From Bradyrhizobium sp. 170 (GTDB taxonomy: Bacteria; Pseudomonadota; Alphaproteobacteria; Rhizobiales; Xanthobacteraceae): a stretch of 64,000 bases of DNA. The translations under genes and the position numbers were made by a program. Positions 17,050 to 25,209 of this stretch are shown in pieces. The stretch covers positions 3,286,001 to 3,350,000 of the forward strand of contig NZ_CP064703.1 in the NCBI RefSeq assembly GCF_023101085.1. The letters are read 5' to 3'. The notes beneath the pieces were generated by a model. It was not told the origin of the DNA. It saw only the letters and a list, made by a program, of their open reading frames with translations, and did not search any database. Each line of letters begins with the position of its first letter. The stretch's first letter is position 1.

Positions 17050-17090
17050 TATCACGAATTCGTGATATCGCGCTGCAACATTGATGTTGC
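17050..17090. promoter_or_regulatory. Two palindromes upstream of the phasin gene (candidate operators)
   Basis: 17050-17067 is a perfect 18 bp palindrome (TATCACGAATTCGTGATA). Just downstream, GCAACAT at 17075-17081 and ATGTTGC at 17084-17090 form a 7-2-7 inverted repeat. Both are about 95-130 bp before the phasin ATG. Phasin genes are commonly repressed by PhaR, which binds TGC/GCA-rich sites in related bacteria; the second repeat has that flavour. PhaR is not in the window and binding is inference. Confidence 0.45.
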
Positions 17091-17182
17091 GCCGCACCAT
17101 TAACTATGGCACAACGATCTCGCCCCGGGCCAATCCGGACGGGGTGAGCCCATAGCTCAAACCTGAGGATGGAGAGACCCCC

Positions 17183-17659
17183 ATGACCAACGAAACCAAT
17201 TCCGTGCTGAACACCGTCAAGGAAGCCTTCGCGCCCGTCACCGAGGCGTTCACCAAGCTTCAGAACCTGGAAGTTCCGGAAGCTGCCCGTGAGTTCGTGA
17301 AGAAGCAGGCCGAGACCGCCAAGGTTCGTGCCGCCGACATGCATGCCGGTTCCGAGAAGGTCACCGCTGCCATCGAGACCGCCGTTGCCGGTTCGGTTTC
17401 CGAGGCCGCCAAGATCAGCCGCAACATCCAGCAGGCGTTCTATCAGGACGCGGAAGCGTTCTTTGCCGGCATCGACAAGCTCGCTTCGGCCAAGTCGCTG
17501 AGCGAAGCCGCCCAGATCCAGTCGGACATGGTCCGTGCGCGCGGCGAAGTGCTCGTCTCGCGGGCGAAGGCCACCACCGAATATCTCGGCAAGCTCGTCG
17601 CCGATGGTGCCAAGACCGCGCAGGACAACTTCACCAAGGTCTACTCCAAGACCGCCTGA
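17183..17659 (+). CDS. Phasin (PHA granule-associated protein)
   Basis: 158-residue amphipathic, Ala/Lys/Glu-rich helical protein, with ATG 17183 after GGATGGAGAG. The sequence begins MTNETNSVLNTVKEAFAPVT and consists of long helices without Cys or Trp, e.g. VPEAAREFVKKQAETAKVRA, then the phasin_2-type stretch DAEAFFAGIDKLASAKSLSEA. Such proteins coat PHA granules and control their size and number. It is monocistronic: two palindromes upstream and a strong terminator downstream. The location 0.8 kb after phaC supports the assignment. Codon usage is strongly biased, as expected of a highly expressed gene. Confidence 0.93.
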   Translation: MTNETNSVLNTVKEAFAPVTEAFTKLQNLEVPEAAREFVKKQAETAKVRAADMHAGSEKVTAAIETAVAGSVSEAAKISRNIQQAFYQDAEAFFAGIDKLASAKSLSEAAQIQSDMVRARGEVLVSRAKATTEYLGKLVADGAKTAQDNFTKVYSKTA

Positions 17660-17687
17660 TCGCGATCCGCCTGACAACTGCATTTTC

Positions 17688-17716
17688 GAAGGCCCGCTTA
17701 GGCGGGCCTTCTTTTT
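17688..17716 (+). terminator. Rho-independent terminator of the phasin gene
   Basis: GAAGGCCCGC (17688-17697) pairs with GCGGGCCTTC (17702-17711) around a short loop, followed by TTTTT at 17712-17716. It lies 29 bp after the phasin stop. Confidence 0.92.
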
Positions 17717-17751
17717 GTCGGGTATCACCATAGATCAACTCTGCATCTCCT

Positions 17752-17840
17752 CCGTCATTGCGAGGAGCGTAAGCGACGAAGCAATCCATCTCTCCGCTCG
17801 CGGTGAGATGGATTGCTTCGCTGCGCTCGCAAAGACGGAG
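17752..17840. repeat. Dispersed palindromic repeat, family A copy 2
   Basis: Starts CCGTCATTGCGAGGAGCG and ends CGCTCGCAAAGACGGAG; the two halves pair (AAGCAATCCATCTC with GAGATGGATTGCTT). It lies between the phasin terminator and the DUF445 gene. Confidence 0.8.
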
Positions 17841-17878
17841 TACGCTGACCCAGGCGCGAATCCTCTTCGAAAGCCGTC

Positions 17879-19165
17879 ATGACGCTTCCCGCCACCTTCG
17901 TCATCGACACTCCCGGCGACGCCGCCCGCGCCGCCGAGCTGCGGCGCGTAAAATTGCTGGCAACGTCGGTGCTGGCGGTGACGTTTGCCATCTTCCTTGG
18001 CGCGAAGGCGTTGGTGCCTGTGCACCCCGTGTTCGGCTTCATCGCAGCCTTTGCCGAGGCCGCGACCATCGGCGGTCTCGCCGACTGGTACGCCGTGGTG
18101 GCGCTGTTCAAAAGGCCGCTGGGCCTGCCGATCCCGCACACCGCGATCATCCAGAGCAACCAGCAGCGCATCGCCGACAAGCTCGGTGAATTCATCGAGG
18201 TGCATTTCCTCGAGTCCGCCCCCGTCGAAGCAAAACTGCGGCAGATCGATTTCGGCTCGTTCATCGCCGACTGGCTGCGCGACCGCAAGCGCAGCGAGGA
18301 TCTTGCGCGCTTTGCGCTGCGGCTGTTGCCGGAAGCGGTCGCGGCGACCGAGAATTCCGGGCTGATGACCTTCGTCAGCCGCCGCATCACCGCGCAACTG
18401 ATGGCGATCGATCTGGCGCCGCTCGCCGCCGGAACGCTGCGCGCATTTGTGAAGGAAGGCCGCCATCAAGGCCTGCTCGACGATCTCCTGCGCGGCGTGC
18501 ATCAGACCATGACGCAGGCCGAGACCATGGCGATGATTCGCGAGAAGATCCGCGCCGAGTTGCCGACGCTTTTGAAGCTGTATCGCGCCGACAAATTTCT
18601 GGTGAACAAGATCGTGGCGTCGGCAAGCGCCTTCTTCGAGGAAGTCCGCAACGATCCCGTGCATCCGTTTCGCGGCGAGTTCGACCGCATGGTGCTGACC
18701 TTCGTCGACCGGCTCGGCACCGATCCGGCCTACGCCGAACGCATCCAGGGCCTGAAGCGCGATCTCTTGGCTCGCCCCGAACTGTCCGGCCTCGCGCGTC
18801 ATATCTGGGCGAACGCGCGCTCGTTCTTCGAGCGGAGCGCTTCCGGTGAAACGCAGGTGCTGGAGCAGTATCTGGTGCGCATGTTCGTGACGGCGGGCGA
18901 GGCGCTGGCCGGCGACGCCGAGCTGCGCGCTGAAATCAATCAGGGCCTCGTTGCCGTGCTCCGAACGGTCGTCGCCGAGCAGAAGAGCGGAGTCTCGGGC
19001 TTCATCGCCGACCAGGTCAAATCCTGGGACATGGGGCAGTTGATCTCGCTGATCGAAATCAACATCGGCCGCGACCTGCAATACATCCGCTTCAACGGCT
19101 CGCTGATCGGCGGGCTTGCAGGGCTTGCGCTCTACACCCTCGAATATCTGCTGCGGCTGCTGTGA
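17879..19165 (+). CDS. DUF445 family inner-membrane protein
   Basis: 428-residue protein of the DUF445 family (related to E. coli YjiN); function unknown. It has a hydrophobic N-terminal segment at about residues 24-70 (VLAVTFAIFLGAKALVPVHP and VFGFIAAFAEAATIGGLADW), including the family motif EAATIGGLADWYAVVALFK, then a long soluble helical region, and a single C-terminal membrane helix (LIGGLAGLALYTLEYLLRLL) reaching the last residue. Both ends are therefore anchored and the middle is a large soluble domain. ATG 17879 directly follows repeat family A. There is no operon partner: the next gene is 184 bp away. Confidence 0.9.
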   Translation: MTLPATFVIDTPGDAARAAELRRVKLLATSVLAVTFAIFLGAKALVPVHPVFGFIAAFAEAATIGGLADWYAVVALFKRPLGLPIPHTAIIQSNQQRIADKLGEFIEVHFLESAPVEAKLRQIDFGSFIADWLRDRKRSEDLARFALRLLPEAVAATENSGLMTFVSRRITAQLMAIDLAPLAAGTLRAFVKEGRHQGLLDDLLRGVHQTMTQAETMAMIREKIRAELPTLLKLYRADKFLVNKIVASASAFFEEVRNDPVHPFRGEFDRMVLTFVDRLGTDPAYAERIQGLKRDLLARPELSGLARHIWANARSFFERSASGETQVLEQYLVRMFVTAGEALAGDAELRAEINQGLVAVLRTVVAEQKSGVSGFIADQVKSWDMGQLISLIEINIGRDLQYIRFNGSLIGGLAGLALYTLEYLLRLL

Positions 19166-19349
19166 CTAATTAATCACGTCAACGCTTTTAGTTGTTCCGA
19201 CTGTGATCTGCCCCGCTTGCAACGGCAAAACCGGTTCCTTAGCTTTTTATAGAACAATGTTGCGTTGCGAACGATTCTACTGCGCTGCGTCTAACTGAAC
19301 CAGTGGTGTGGCTGCCGAGACGTAAGGGGCCCGCCCGAGAGGAGACATA

Positions 19350-20120
19350 ATGTCCGTTGCTACACAGACGCTTTCGCCGCCGTCCAGAACGCTGATGTTT
19401 CTGGAGGGGCGAGCCATTTCCGAACTGGGTGCGTTCCTTGGTGCATTGCCGCTCCTGAGTCTCGCGCCGCGTGGCGATGGTCATCCAGTGCTGGTGTTGC
19501 CCGGGCTTGTTGCGTCCGACACTTCGACGCGTCCGCTGCGCAGCTTCCTGAAGAGCCGCGGCTACGCGGTCAGCGGCTGGCGCCAGGGCCGCAATCTCGG
19601 GCTGCGCCACGGCGTGCAGAACGCGATGGTCGATCTCGTGCACGAGTTGAACGACACGCATGGTCGCAAGGTCTCGCTGGTCGGCTGGAGCCTCGGCGGT
19701 CTCTATGCACGCCAGCTCGCCAAGATGATGCCGGAGCGCGTACGCTCCGTGATCACGCTCGGCAGCCCGTTCGCCGCGGGACCGAAGGCGACCAACGCCT
19801 GGCGCGTTTATGAGATGGCAAGCGGCCGACGTGCCGACGAAGAGGATTCGCGTTTCGGCGGAGCGCTGTCGGGGACGCCGCCGGTGCCGACCACCGCGAT
19901 TTTCAGCCGCACTGACGGCATCTGCGCCTGGCAGGGCTGCATGGAAAAGACGTCGGCGACATCAGAGAGCATCGAAGTCGAGAGCAGCCATTGCGGCATG
20001 GGCCATCACCCCGCCGTCGTCTATGCGGTCGCCGATCGTCTGGCGCAGGCGGAGGGCGAATGGTCGCCGTTCGATCGAAGCGGCTGGCGCGGTCTGGTTT
20101 ATCCGAACCCGCATCGGTGA
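19350..20120 (+). CDS. Alpha/beta hydrolase, lipase-like (paralogue of the one at 5958)
   Basis: 256-residue hydrolase closely related in layout to the 5958-6734 gene product: both share PPS-xxLM near the start, HPVL-[VA]-LPG, GRKVSL-[VI]-GWSLGG with Ser114 here, VRSVITLGSPFA, and a SRTDGI segment carrying the triad Asp followed by a His in SSHCGMGHHP or SHIGLGVNP. ATG 19350 is preceded by GAGAGGAGACATA. It stands alone between DUF445 and a dispersed repeat. The substrate is unknown; the two paralogues flank the PHA genes, so an intracellular polyester, oligomer or lipid esterase role is a reasonable hypothesis. Confidence 0.85.
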   Translation: MSVATQTLSPPSRTLMFLEGRAISELGAFLGALPLLSLAPRGDGHPVLVLPGLVASDTSTRPLRSFLKSRGYAVSGWRQGRNLGLRHGVQNAMVDLVHELNDTHGRKVSLVGWSLGGLYARQLAKMMPERVRSVITLGSPFAAGPKATNAWRVYEMASGRRADEEDSRFGGALSGTPPVPTTAIFSRTDGICAWQGCMEKTSATSESIEVESSHCGMGHHPAVVYAVADRLAQAEGEWSPFDRSGWRGLVYPNPHR

Positions 20121-20132
20121 TGATTGCGCTTA

Positions 20133-20305
20133 TACCTCGCCCCGCTTGCGGGGAGAGGTCGAAATTTGAGCGAAGCTCGAATTTCGGGTGAGGGGGCTTT
20201 CCGCGCACTCACGTCCATCGAACTTGCGGAAGCAGCCCCTCATCCCGACCTTCTAAGAGCGAGCTTCGCTCGTCTCGACCCCGTGAAGAACGGGGAGAAG
20301 GAGAA
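20133..20305. repeat. Dispersed palindromic repeat, family E
   Basis: Starts with a hairpin CCTCGCCCCGCTTGCGGGGA (20136 onward) and ends with CCCGTGAAGAACGGGGAGAA; the inner part has GAGCGAAGCTCGAATTTCGG and AGCCCCTCATCCCGACC-type arms. It fills the gap between the hydrolase and paaX. Only one clear copy is in this window. Confidence 0.65.
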
Positions 20306-20352
20306 GCGGCCACCGTTGTTGCAAACCCGAAAAACGCGCTATGCCTTGACGC

Positions 20353-21222
20353 ATGTCGCCGCCGCTTGCCCGCATCGTCCAGCAATTGAAGCGCGAACCG
20401 TCGCGCACCGGCTCGATCGTCATCACCGTATTCGGCGATGCCATCGTGCCGCGCGGCGGCTCGGTCTGGCTCGGCACACTGCTCGAGTTCTTCGAACAGC
20501 TCGACATCGACGCCAGCGTCGTGCGCACCGCGATGTCGCGGCTCACCGCGGACGGCTGGTTCGAGCGCAATAAAGTCGGCCGCAACAGCTTCTATCGTTT
20601 GGTGCAGAGCGGGCGGCAAACTTTTGATATCGCAACGAAACACATCTATGGCCCGCCGGCTTCCGACTGGACCGGCCGGTTCGAGCTGCTGCTGATCGGC
20701 AATGGCGAAGACCGCGACGCCTCGCGCGAAGCGCTGAAGAACGCCGGCTTCGGCAGTCCGTTGCCGGGTGTGTGGGTCGCGCCGTCGGGCGTGCCGGTGC
20801 CAACGGAAGCCGCCGGCGCCATTCGTCTCGAAGTCTCTGCCGAAGACGATAGCGGCCGGCGCCTGCTCAGCGAAAGCTGGCCGCTGCACCGCACCGCCGA
20901 CGCCTATCAGAAGTTCATGAAAACCTTCGAGCCGCTGCACGGTTGGCTCGGTCGCGGCGAACGGCTCACGGATGCCGACGCCTTCACTGCGAGGATTCTC
21001 CTGATCCACCATTACCGCCGCGTCGTGCTGCGGGACCCGCTATTGCCGACAGCGCTTCTGCCCTCGGACTGGCCGGGCAGGGCCGCCCGAACGTTGTGCG
21101 GCGACATTTACCGCGCGCTACTTCCCGCGTCCGAACAATGGCTTGACCGCCATGCGACCAACGAAAGTGGGCCGTTGCCAAAGTCCGGCGCGGAACTTTC
21201 GAAGCGTTTCGGCGATCCGTAA
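20353..21222 (+). CDS. paaX: PaaX family transcriptional repressor of phenylacetate catabolism
   Basis: 289-residue regulator expected to repress paa genes until phenylacetyl-CoA binds. The N-terminal winged helix matches the family: SIVITVFGDAIVPRGGSVWL (about 17-36), then SVVRTAMSRLTADGWFERNK (about 57-76) as recognition region, and a C-terminal PaaX domain with RILLIHHYRRVVLRDPLLP near residue 220. Length fits (E. coli PaaX is 316). It lies immediately upstream of paaA on the same strand with a 75 bp AT-rich gap carrying repeated sites, the arrangement expected of local repression. Confidence 0.93.
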   Translation: MSPPLARIVQQLKREPSRTGSIVITVFGDAIVPRGGSVWLGTLLEFFEQLDIDASVVRTAMSRLTADGWFERNKVGRNSFYRLVQSGRQTFDIATKHIYGPPASDWTGRFELLLIGNGEDRDASREALKNAGFGSPLPGVWVAPSGVPVPTEAAGAIRLEVSAEDDSGRRLLSESWPLHRTADAYQKFMKTFEPLHGWLGRGERLTDADAFTARILLIHHYRRVVLRDPLLPTALLPSDWPGRAARTLCGDIYRALLPASEQWLDRHATNESGPLPKSGAELSKRFGDP

Positions 21223-21224
21223 AT

Positions 21225-21262
21225 ATGTTACAGAAATATATTGCATATCTAAATTTATGTTA
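21225..21262. promoter_or_regulatory. Repeated ATGTTA sites before paaA (candidate PaaX operators)
   Basis: ATGTTA occurs at 21225-21230 and again at 21257-21262, 32 bp apart (about three helical turns), each followed by an AT-rich tail (CAGAAATAT and TATATTT) in an otherwise GC-rich region. The second copy lies in the spacer of the predicted promoter. PaaX control is inference from position; the E. coli operator is different in sequence. Confidence 0.4.
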
Positions 21263-21268
21263 TATATT
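21241..21268 (+). promoter_or_regulatory. Predicted sigma-70-type promoter of the paaABCDE operon
   Basis: TTGCAT at 21241-21246 and TATATT at 21263-21268 are separated by 16 bp, placing transcription start about 20 bp before the paaA ATG at 21298. A Shine-Dalgarno sequence CAGGGAGG lies at 21284-21291. Confidence 0.5.
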
Positions 21269-21297
21269 TCCTCCCAACAAATTCAGGGAGGTCCGCC

Positions 21298-22290
21298 ATG
21301 TATACGCAGGCGCTCAATTCGTCCGAGGGCGAAGACCGCAACGTTGAGGACGCCGCGCGGGCTGCGCAGTTCCAGGCCCGTATCGACGCTGACGAACGCA
21401 TCGAGCCCAACGACTGGATGCCGGCAGCCTACCGCAAGACGCTGACGCGGCAGATCTCCCAGCACGCGCATTCCGAAATCGTCGGCATGCTTCCCGAAGG
21501 CAACTGGATCACGCGCGCGCCATCGCTGCGCCGCAAGGCCGCGCTGCTGGCGAAAGTGCAGGACGAATGCGGCCACGGCCTCTATCTCTACGCCGCCGCC
21601 GAGACGCTCGGCACCTCGCGCGAGGAACTCGTCGACCTGATGCTGGCGGGGAAGGCGAAGTATTCCTCGATCTTCAACTATCCGACGCTGACCTGGGCCG
21701 ACATCGGCACGATCGGCTGGCTGGTCGATGGCGCCGCGATCATGAACCAGATCCCGTTGTGCCGTTGTTCTTACGGGCCTTACGCGCGGGCGATGATCCG
21801 TGTCTGCAAGGAAGAGTCGTTCCATCAGCGCCAGGGTTTTGAAATCATGCTGATGTTGTGCCGCGGCACCGAGGAGCAGAAGGCGATGGCGCAGGACGCG
21901 CTGAACCGCTGGTGGTGGCCGGTCTTGATGATGTTCGGTCCGCCCGACCAGGCCAGCCAGCACAGCGACACCTCGACCAAATGGAAGATCAAGCGTTTTT
22001 CGAACGACGAACTGCGCCAAAAATTCGTCGACGCCACCGTGCCGCAGGCGCAGTTCCTCGGGCTTTCGATTCCCGATCCCGGCATGAAACAAAACGAAGC
22101 GGGCAACTGGGAATACAGCGCGATCGACTGGGACGAGTTCAAGCAGGTGCTATCAGGCAATGGCCCTTGCAACCGCGACCGTCTCGCCGCGCGCCGCAAG
22201 GCGCATGACGACGGCGCCTGGGTGCGCGAGGCGGCGATGGCCTATGCCGAGAAGCGCCGGCAGCGGTCGGCCCTGCAGGCCGCAGAGTAG
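21298..22290 (+). CDS. paaA: 1,2-phenylacetyl-CoA epoxidase catalytic subunit PaaA
   Basis: Catalytic di-iron subunit of the phenylacetyl-CoA epoxidase, which forms ring-1,2-epoxyphenylacetyl-CoA with O2 and NADPH. 330 aa. Iron-ligand helices are visible as [13 protein letters not shown] (about 83-95, ExxH) and [12 protein letters not shown] (about 169-180, ExxxH), with further carboxylates nearby. ATG 21298 follows GGGAGGTCCGCC. First gene of paaABCDE; paaB follows after 11 bp. The N-terminal segment [15 protein letters not shown] is typical of PaaA. Confidence 0.96.
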   Translation: MYTQALNSSEGEDRNVEDAARAAQFQARIDADERIEPNDWMPAAYRKTLTRQISQHAHSEIVGMLPEGNWITRAPSLRRKAALLAKVQDECGHGLYLYAAAETLGTSREELVDLMLAGKAKYSSIFNYPTLTWADIGTIGWLVDGAAIMNQIPLCRCSYGPYARAMIRVCKEESFHQRQGFEIMLMLCRGTEEQKAMAQDALNRWWWPVLMMFGPPDQASQHSDTSTKWKIKRFSNDELRQKFVDATVPQAQFLGLSIPDPGMKQNEAGNWEYSAIDWDEFKQVLSGNGPCNRDRLAARRKAHDDGAWVREAAMAYAEKRRQRSALQAAE

Positions 22291-22301
22291 GGAGACAAGC
22301 G

Positions 22302-22589
22302 ATGGCAACGCCGAACATTCCGCTCTGGGAAGTTTTCATTCGCAGCCGCAACGGGCTGGCGCACAAGCATGTCGGCTCGCTGCATGCCACCGACGCGACG
22401 CTGGCGCTGCAGGCCGCGCGCGACATCTACACCCGCCGCGGCGAGGGCCTCTCGATCTGGGTCGTGCCGTCGAACGCGATCACCGCGTCCGATCCGTCCG
22501 AGAAGGGCATGATGTTCGAGCCGGCGGAATCCAAGATCTATCGGCACCCGACGTTTTACGACGTGCCGGATGAAGTCGGACACATGTGA
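22302..22589 (+). CDS. paaB: 1,2-phenylacetyl-CoA epoxidase subunit PaaB
   Basis: 95-residue small subunit that bridges PaaA-PaaC heterodimers in the epoxidase. The sequence PLWEVFIRSRNGLAHKHVGS (about 6-25) and HAtDATLALQAARDIYTRRG-type stretch are diagnostic, as is the end KIYRHPTFYDVPDEVGHM. It has a ribosome site GGGAGACAAGCG. A 130 bp gap containing dispersed repeat family A separates it from paaC, an unusual break inside this operon. Confidence 0.95.
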   Translation: MATPNIPLWEVFIRSRNGLAHKHVGSLHATDATLALQAARDIYTRRGEGLSIWVVPSNAITASDPSEKGMMFEPAESKIYRHPTFYDVPDEVGHM

Positions 22590-22590
22590 C

Positions 22591-22700
22591 GCCGTCATTG
22601 CGAGCGCAGCTAAGCAAATCCATCGCGCCGCAAAGCAAGTCTGGATTGCTTCCGCCTTCGCTCTTCGAGCTACGGCGGACAAGTCGTAGCTTCGCTCCTC
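22591..22700. repeat. Dispersed palindromic repeat, family A copy 3, inside paaB-paaC
   Basis: Begins GCCGTCATTGCGAGCGCAGC just after the paaB stop and contains GCAAATCCATCG and CTGGATTGCTTCCGCC. The portion CTTCGCTCTTCGAGCTACGG is shared exactly with copy 1 at 9461. It may form a processing or stabilising hairpin in the paa mRNA. Confidence 0.75.
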
Positions 22701-22719
22701 GATTAGCAGGTGATTGAAA

Positions 22720-23496
22720 ATGACCGTCGCCAACATCTCCGTCTCCGAAACGCCGCTGGTGCTCTACACCCTGCGCCGCGCTGACGATGCGCTGATCCTG
22801 GGGCATCGGCTGTCGGAATGGTGCGGCCACGCGCCGATGCTGGAAGAGGACATGGCGCTCGCCAATATGGGCCTCGACCTGCTCGGCCAGGCGCGCGAGC
22901 TCTATTCCTACGCGGCGAAGACCGAAGGCAGGGGCAACGATGAGGACAAGTTCGCTTACCTGCGCGACGTCAGGCAGTACCGCAATCTCCTGCTGCTGGA
23001 ACAGCCGAACGGCGACTTTGCCCGCACCATGGTGCGGCAATTCTTCTATGCGACATTCGCCGATCTCTACTGGCGCGCGATGATGCGCTCCGGCGATCCG
23101 ACGCTGGCGGCGATCGCGGCGAAATCGGAAAAGGAAAGCGCTTATCACGTCAGGCACACTTCCGAATGGGTCGTCCGCCTCGGCGACGGCACCGAGGAAA
23201 GCCACGCCCGCGCGCAAGCCGCGATCGACGAACTCTGGGCCTTTACCGGTGAGATGTTCATCGTCGACGACAGCGAGCGCGGCCTGATCGATGCCGGCAT
23301 CGCGATCGATCCCGCGTCGTTGCATTCGCAATGGCTCAAGACGGTCAGCGGCGTCGTCGGCGAGGCGACGCTTGTTCTGCCCAAGAATGACTGGATGCAG
23401 CAGGGCGGCCGCAGCGGCCGGCACAGCGAGCATCTCGGCCATCTCCTCAGCGAACTGCAGTCGATGCCGCGCACGTTTCCGGGGACGACATGGTAG
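22720..23496 (+). CDS. paaC: 1,2-phenylacetyl-CoA epoxidase structural subunit PaaC
   Basis: 258-residue ferritin-fold subunit that pairs with PaaA in the epoxidase core and lacks a functional di-iron site in the family. Diagnostic features are LYTLRRADDALILGHRLSEW near the start, LANMGLDLLGQARELYSYAA (about 46-65) and EKESAYHVRHTSEWVVRLGD (about 138-157). ATG 22720 is preceded by GCAGGTGATTGAAA; a TTG six bases earlier is less likely. It overlaps paaD by 7 bp. Confidence 0.95.
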   Translation: MTVANISVSETPLVLYTLRRADDALILGHRLSEWCGHAPMLEEDMALANMGLDLLGQARELYSYAAKTEGRGNDEDKFAYLRDVRQYRNLLLLEQPNGDFARTMVRQFFYATFADLYWRAMMRSGDPTLAAIAAKSEKESAYHVRHTSEWVVRLGDGTEESHARAQAAIDELWAFTGEMFIVDDSERGLIDAGIAIDPASLHSQWLKTVSGVVGEATLVLPKNDWMQQGGRSGRHSEHLGHLLSELQSMPRTFPGTTW

Positions 23497-23993
23497 CCGC
23501 AATCCTCAATGATGCCGATCTGCGCCGGCGCGCCTGGGAGGCGGCCGCGCAGGTGGTCGATCCCGAGATACCCGTGCTGACCATTGCCGACCTCGGCGTG
23601 CTCCGCGATGTCCAGATCCATGACGGCCGCGTCGAGGTCGCGATCACGCCGACCTATTCCGGTTGCCCGGCGATGAACATGATCGCGCTCGAGATCGAAC
23701 TGGCGCTGGAACGCGCCGGCATCGCGCGGCCGACCGTCCGCACCGTGCTGTCACCGGCCTGGACCACCGACTGGATGAGCGAGGACGGCCGCAACAAGCT
23801 TCGTGAATACGGCATCGCGCCGCCACAGGCGTCAAGTTCTCGCCGCGCGCTGTTCGGGGAGCAGCAGGTGGCGTGCCCGCAATGCGGCTCGCCAAATACC
23901 GAGCTGCTGTCCGAATTCGGCTCGACCTCCTGCAAGGCGCTGTGGCGCTGCAAGAGTTGTCGCGAACCCTTCGATTATTTCAAGTGTCATTGA
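23490..23993 (+). CDS. paaD: Phenylacetate epoxidase maturation protein PaaD
   Basis: 167-residue protein required for assembly of the epoxidase iron centres. The N-terminal MIP18/DUF59 domain has AAQVVDPEIPVLTIADLGVL (about 19-38) with TPTYSGCPAMNMIALEIE further on; the C-terminal part is a zinc-ribbon with CPQCGSPNTE, a middle Cys (TSCKAL) and CKSC near the end. The start overlaps the paaC stop. It is followed by a 136 bp gap filled with another dispersed repeat before paaE. Confidence 0.94.
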   Translation: MVAAILNDADLRRRAWEAAAQVVDPEIPVLTIADLGVLRDVQIHDGRVEVAITPTYSGCPAMNMIALEIELALERAGIARPTVRTVLSPAWTTDWMSEDGRNKLREYGIAPPQASSSRRALFGEQQVACPQCGSPNTELLSEFGSTSCKALWRCKSCREPFDYFKCH

Positions 23994-24003
23994 GGCCCTC
24001 TAT

Positions 24004-24120
24004 GCCGTCATTGCGAGCGAAGCGAAGCAATCCATGGAGCCGCAACACAAGTGTGGATTGCGTCGTCACTGCGCTCCCTTGCGCAAACGCTTCGCGTTTG
24101 TCGCAGGCAATGACGATGGG
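24004..24120. repeat. Dispersed palindromic repeat, family A copy 4, inside paaD-paaE
   Basis: Starts GCCGTCATTGCGAGCGAAGC and ends GTCGCAGGCAATGACGATGG; the ends are complementary (GTCATTGC with GCAATGAC). The portion CTCCCTTGCGCAAACGCTTC is shared with copy 5 at 35282. It creates a false in-frame extension of paaE. Confidence 0.8.
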
Positions 24121-24129
24121 GAAATACTG

Positions 24130-25209
24130 ATGTCGCTCACGCCGCGTTTTCACCGCCTGGCCGTCAACGACCTCCGCCGCGAGGCGGTGGATGCGGTGTC
24201 GATGACGTTTGCCATCCCGAAGGAACTGGAAGACGACTACAGTTTTACCCCCGGCCAATACCTCACCCTGCGCACCACGATGGATGGCGAGGAAGTGCGC
24301 CGTTCCTATTCGATCTGCTCCGGTCCTGACGACGGCGAGCTGCGTATTGCCGTCAAGAAGGTCGATGGCGGCGCGTTCTCGAACTGGGCCGCGGACGAAC
24401 TGAAGGCCGGCGACGAACTCGACGTGATGACGCCGACCGGCCGTTTTGGTGTCGCCCATGCGCCTGATGAGGCGCGGATCTATGTCGGCTTTGCCGCAGG
24501 AAGCGGCATCACGCCGATCCTGTCGATCGTCAAGGGCGTGCTGGCGCGCGAGCCCAACAGCCGCTTCTTCCTGTTTTACGGCAACCGCGCGACAGCAGGC
24601 ATGCTGTTCCTCGAAGAGCTGGAGGAATTGAAGGATCGCTTCATGCAGCGGCTTTCGCTGTTCCACGTCATTTCGGGGGAAGAGCAGGACATTCCGATCC
24701 TGCATGGCCGGCTCGACGGCGAGAAGGTGCGCGTGCTGCTGCGCTCGCTGGTGCCGGCGGCGAGCGTCGATCACGTCTTCATCTGCGGCCCCATCGGGAT
24801 GAGTGAGGACATCGAGGCGACCTGCCGCGAGATCGGCATCATCGAGGATCGCATCCATGTTGAGCGTTTCGTCTCGGAGTTCGGCGGCAAGCCGCGCCCG
24901 AAGAAAGCCATCGAAGCGTCGGCGCCGCCCAGGGCGATGGCGTCGCTGATCATCGACGGCAAGCGCCGCGAGGTGCCGGTCGCCGAGGAGGAATCCATCC
25001 TCGATGCCGCGTTGCGCGCCGGAATGGACTTGCCGTTCGCCTGCAAGGGCGGCATGTGCTCGACCTGCCGCGCCAAGCTGGTCGAGGGCGACGCGCAGAT
25101 GGAAGTCAATTATTCGCTCGAGCCGTGGGAGCTGAAGGCGGGTTTTATCCTGACCTGCCAGGCGCGGCCATGTTCGGACAAGGTGGTCGTGGACTACGAC
25201 CATGTTTAG
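24130..25209 (+). CDS. paaE: 1,2-phenylacetyl-CoA epoxidase reductase subunit PaaE
   Basis: 359-residue NADPH:ferredoxin-type reductase that supplies electrons to PaaA. Domain order is FAD-binding barrel with RRSYSICSG (about 57-65), NAD(P)-binding domain with GFAAGSGITPILSIVKG (about 120-136), and a C-terminal plant-type 2Fe-2S domain with CKGGMCSTC followed by a distal Cys in LTCQARP. ATG 24130 was chosen because the upstream extension lies in a repeat and overlaps paaD. Length equals that of E. coli PaaE (356). Confidence 0.95.
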   Translation: MSLTPRFHRLAVNDLRREAVDAVSMTFAIPKELEDDYSFTPGQYLTLRTTMDGEEVRRSYSICSGPDDGELRIAVKKVDGGAFSNWAADELKAGDELDVMTPTGRFGVAHAPDEARIYVGFAAGSGITPILSIVKGVLAREPNSRFFLFYGNRATAGMLFLEELEELKDRFMQRLSLFHVISGEEQDIPILHGRLDGEKVRVLLRSLVPAASVDHVFICGPIGMSEDIEATCREIGIIEDRIHVERFVSEFGGKPRPKKAIEASAPPRAMASLIIDGKRREVPVAEEESILDAALRAGMDLPFACKGGMCSTCRAKLVEGDAQMEVNYSLEPWELKAGFILTCQARPCSDKVVVDYDHV

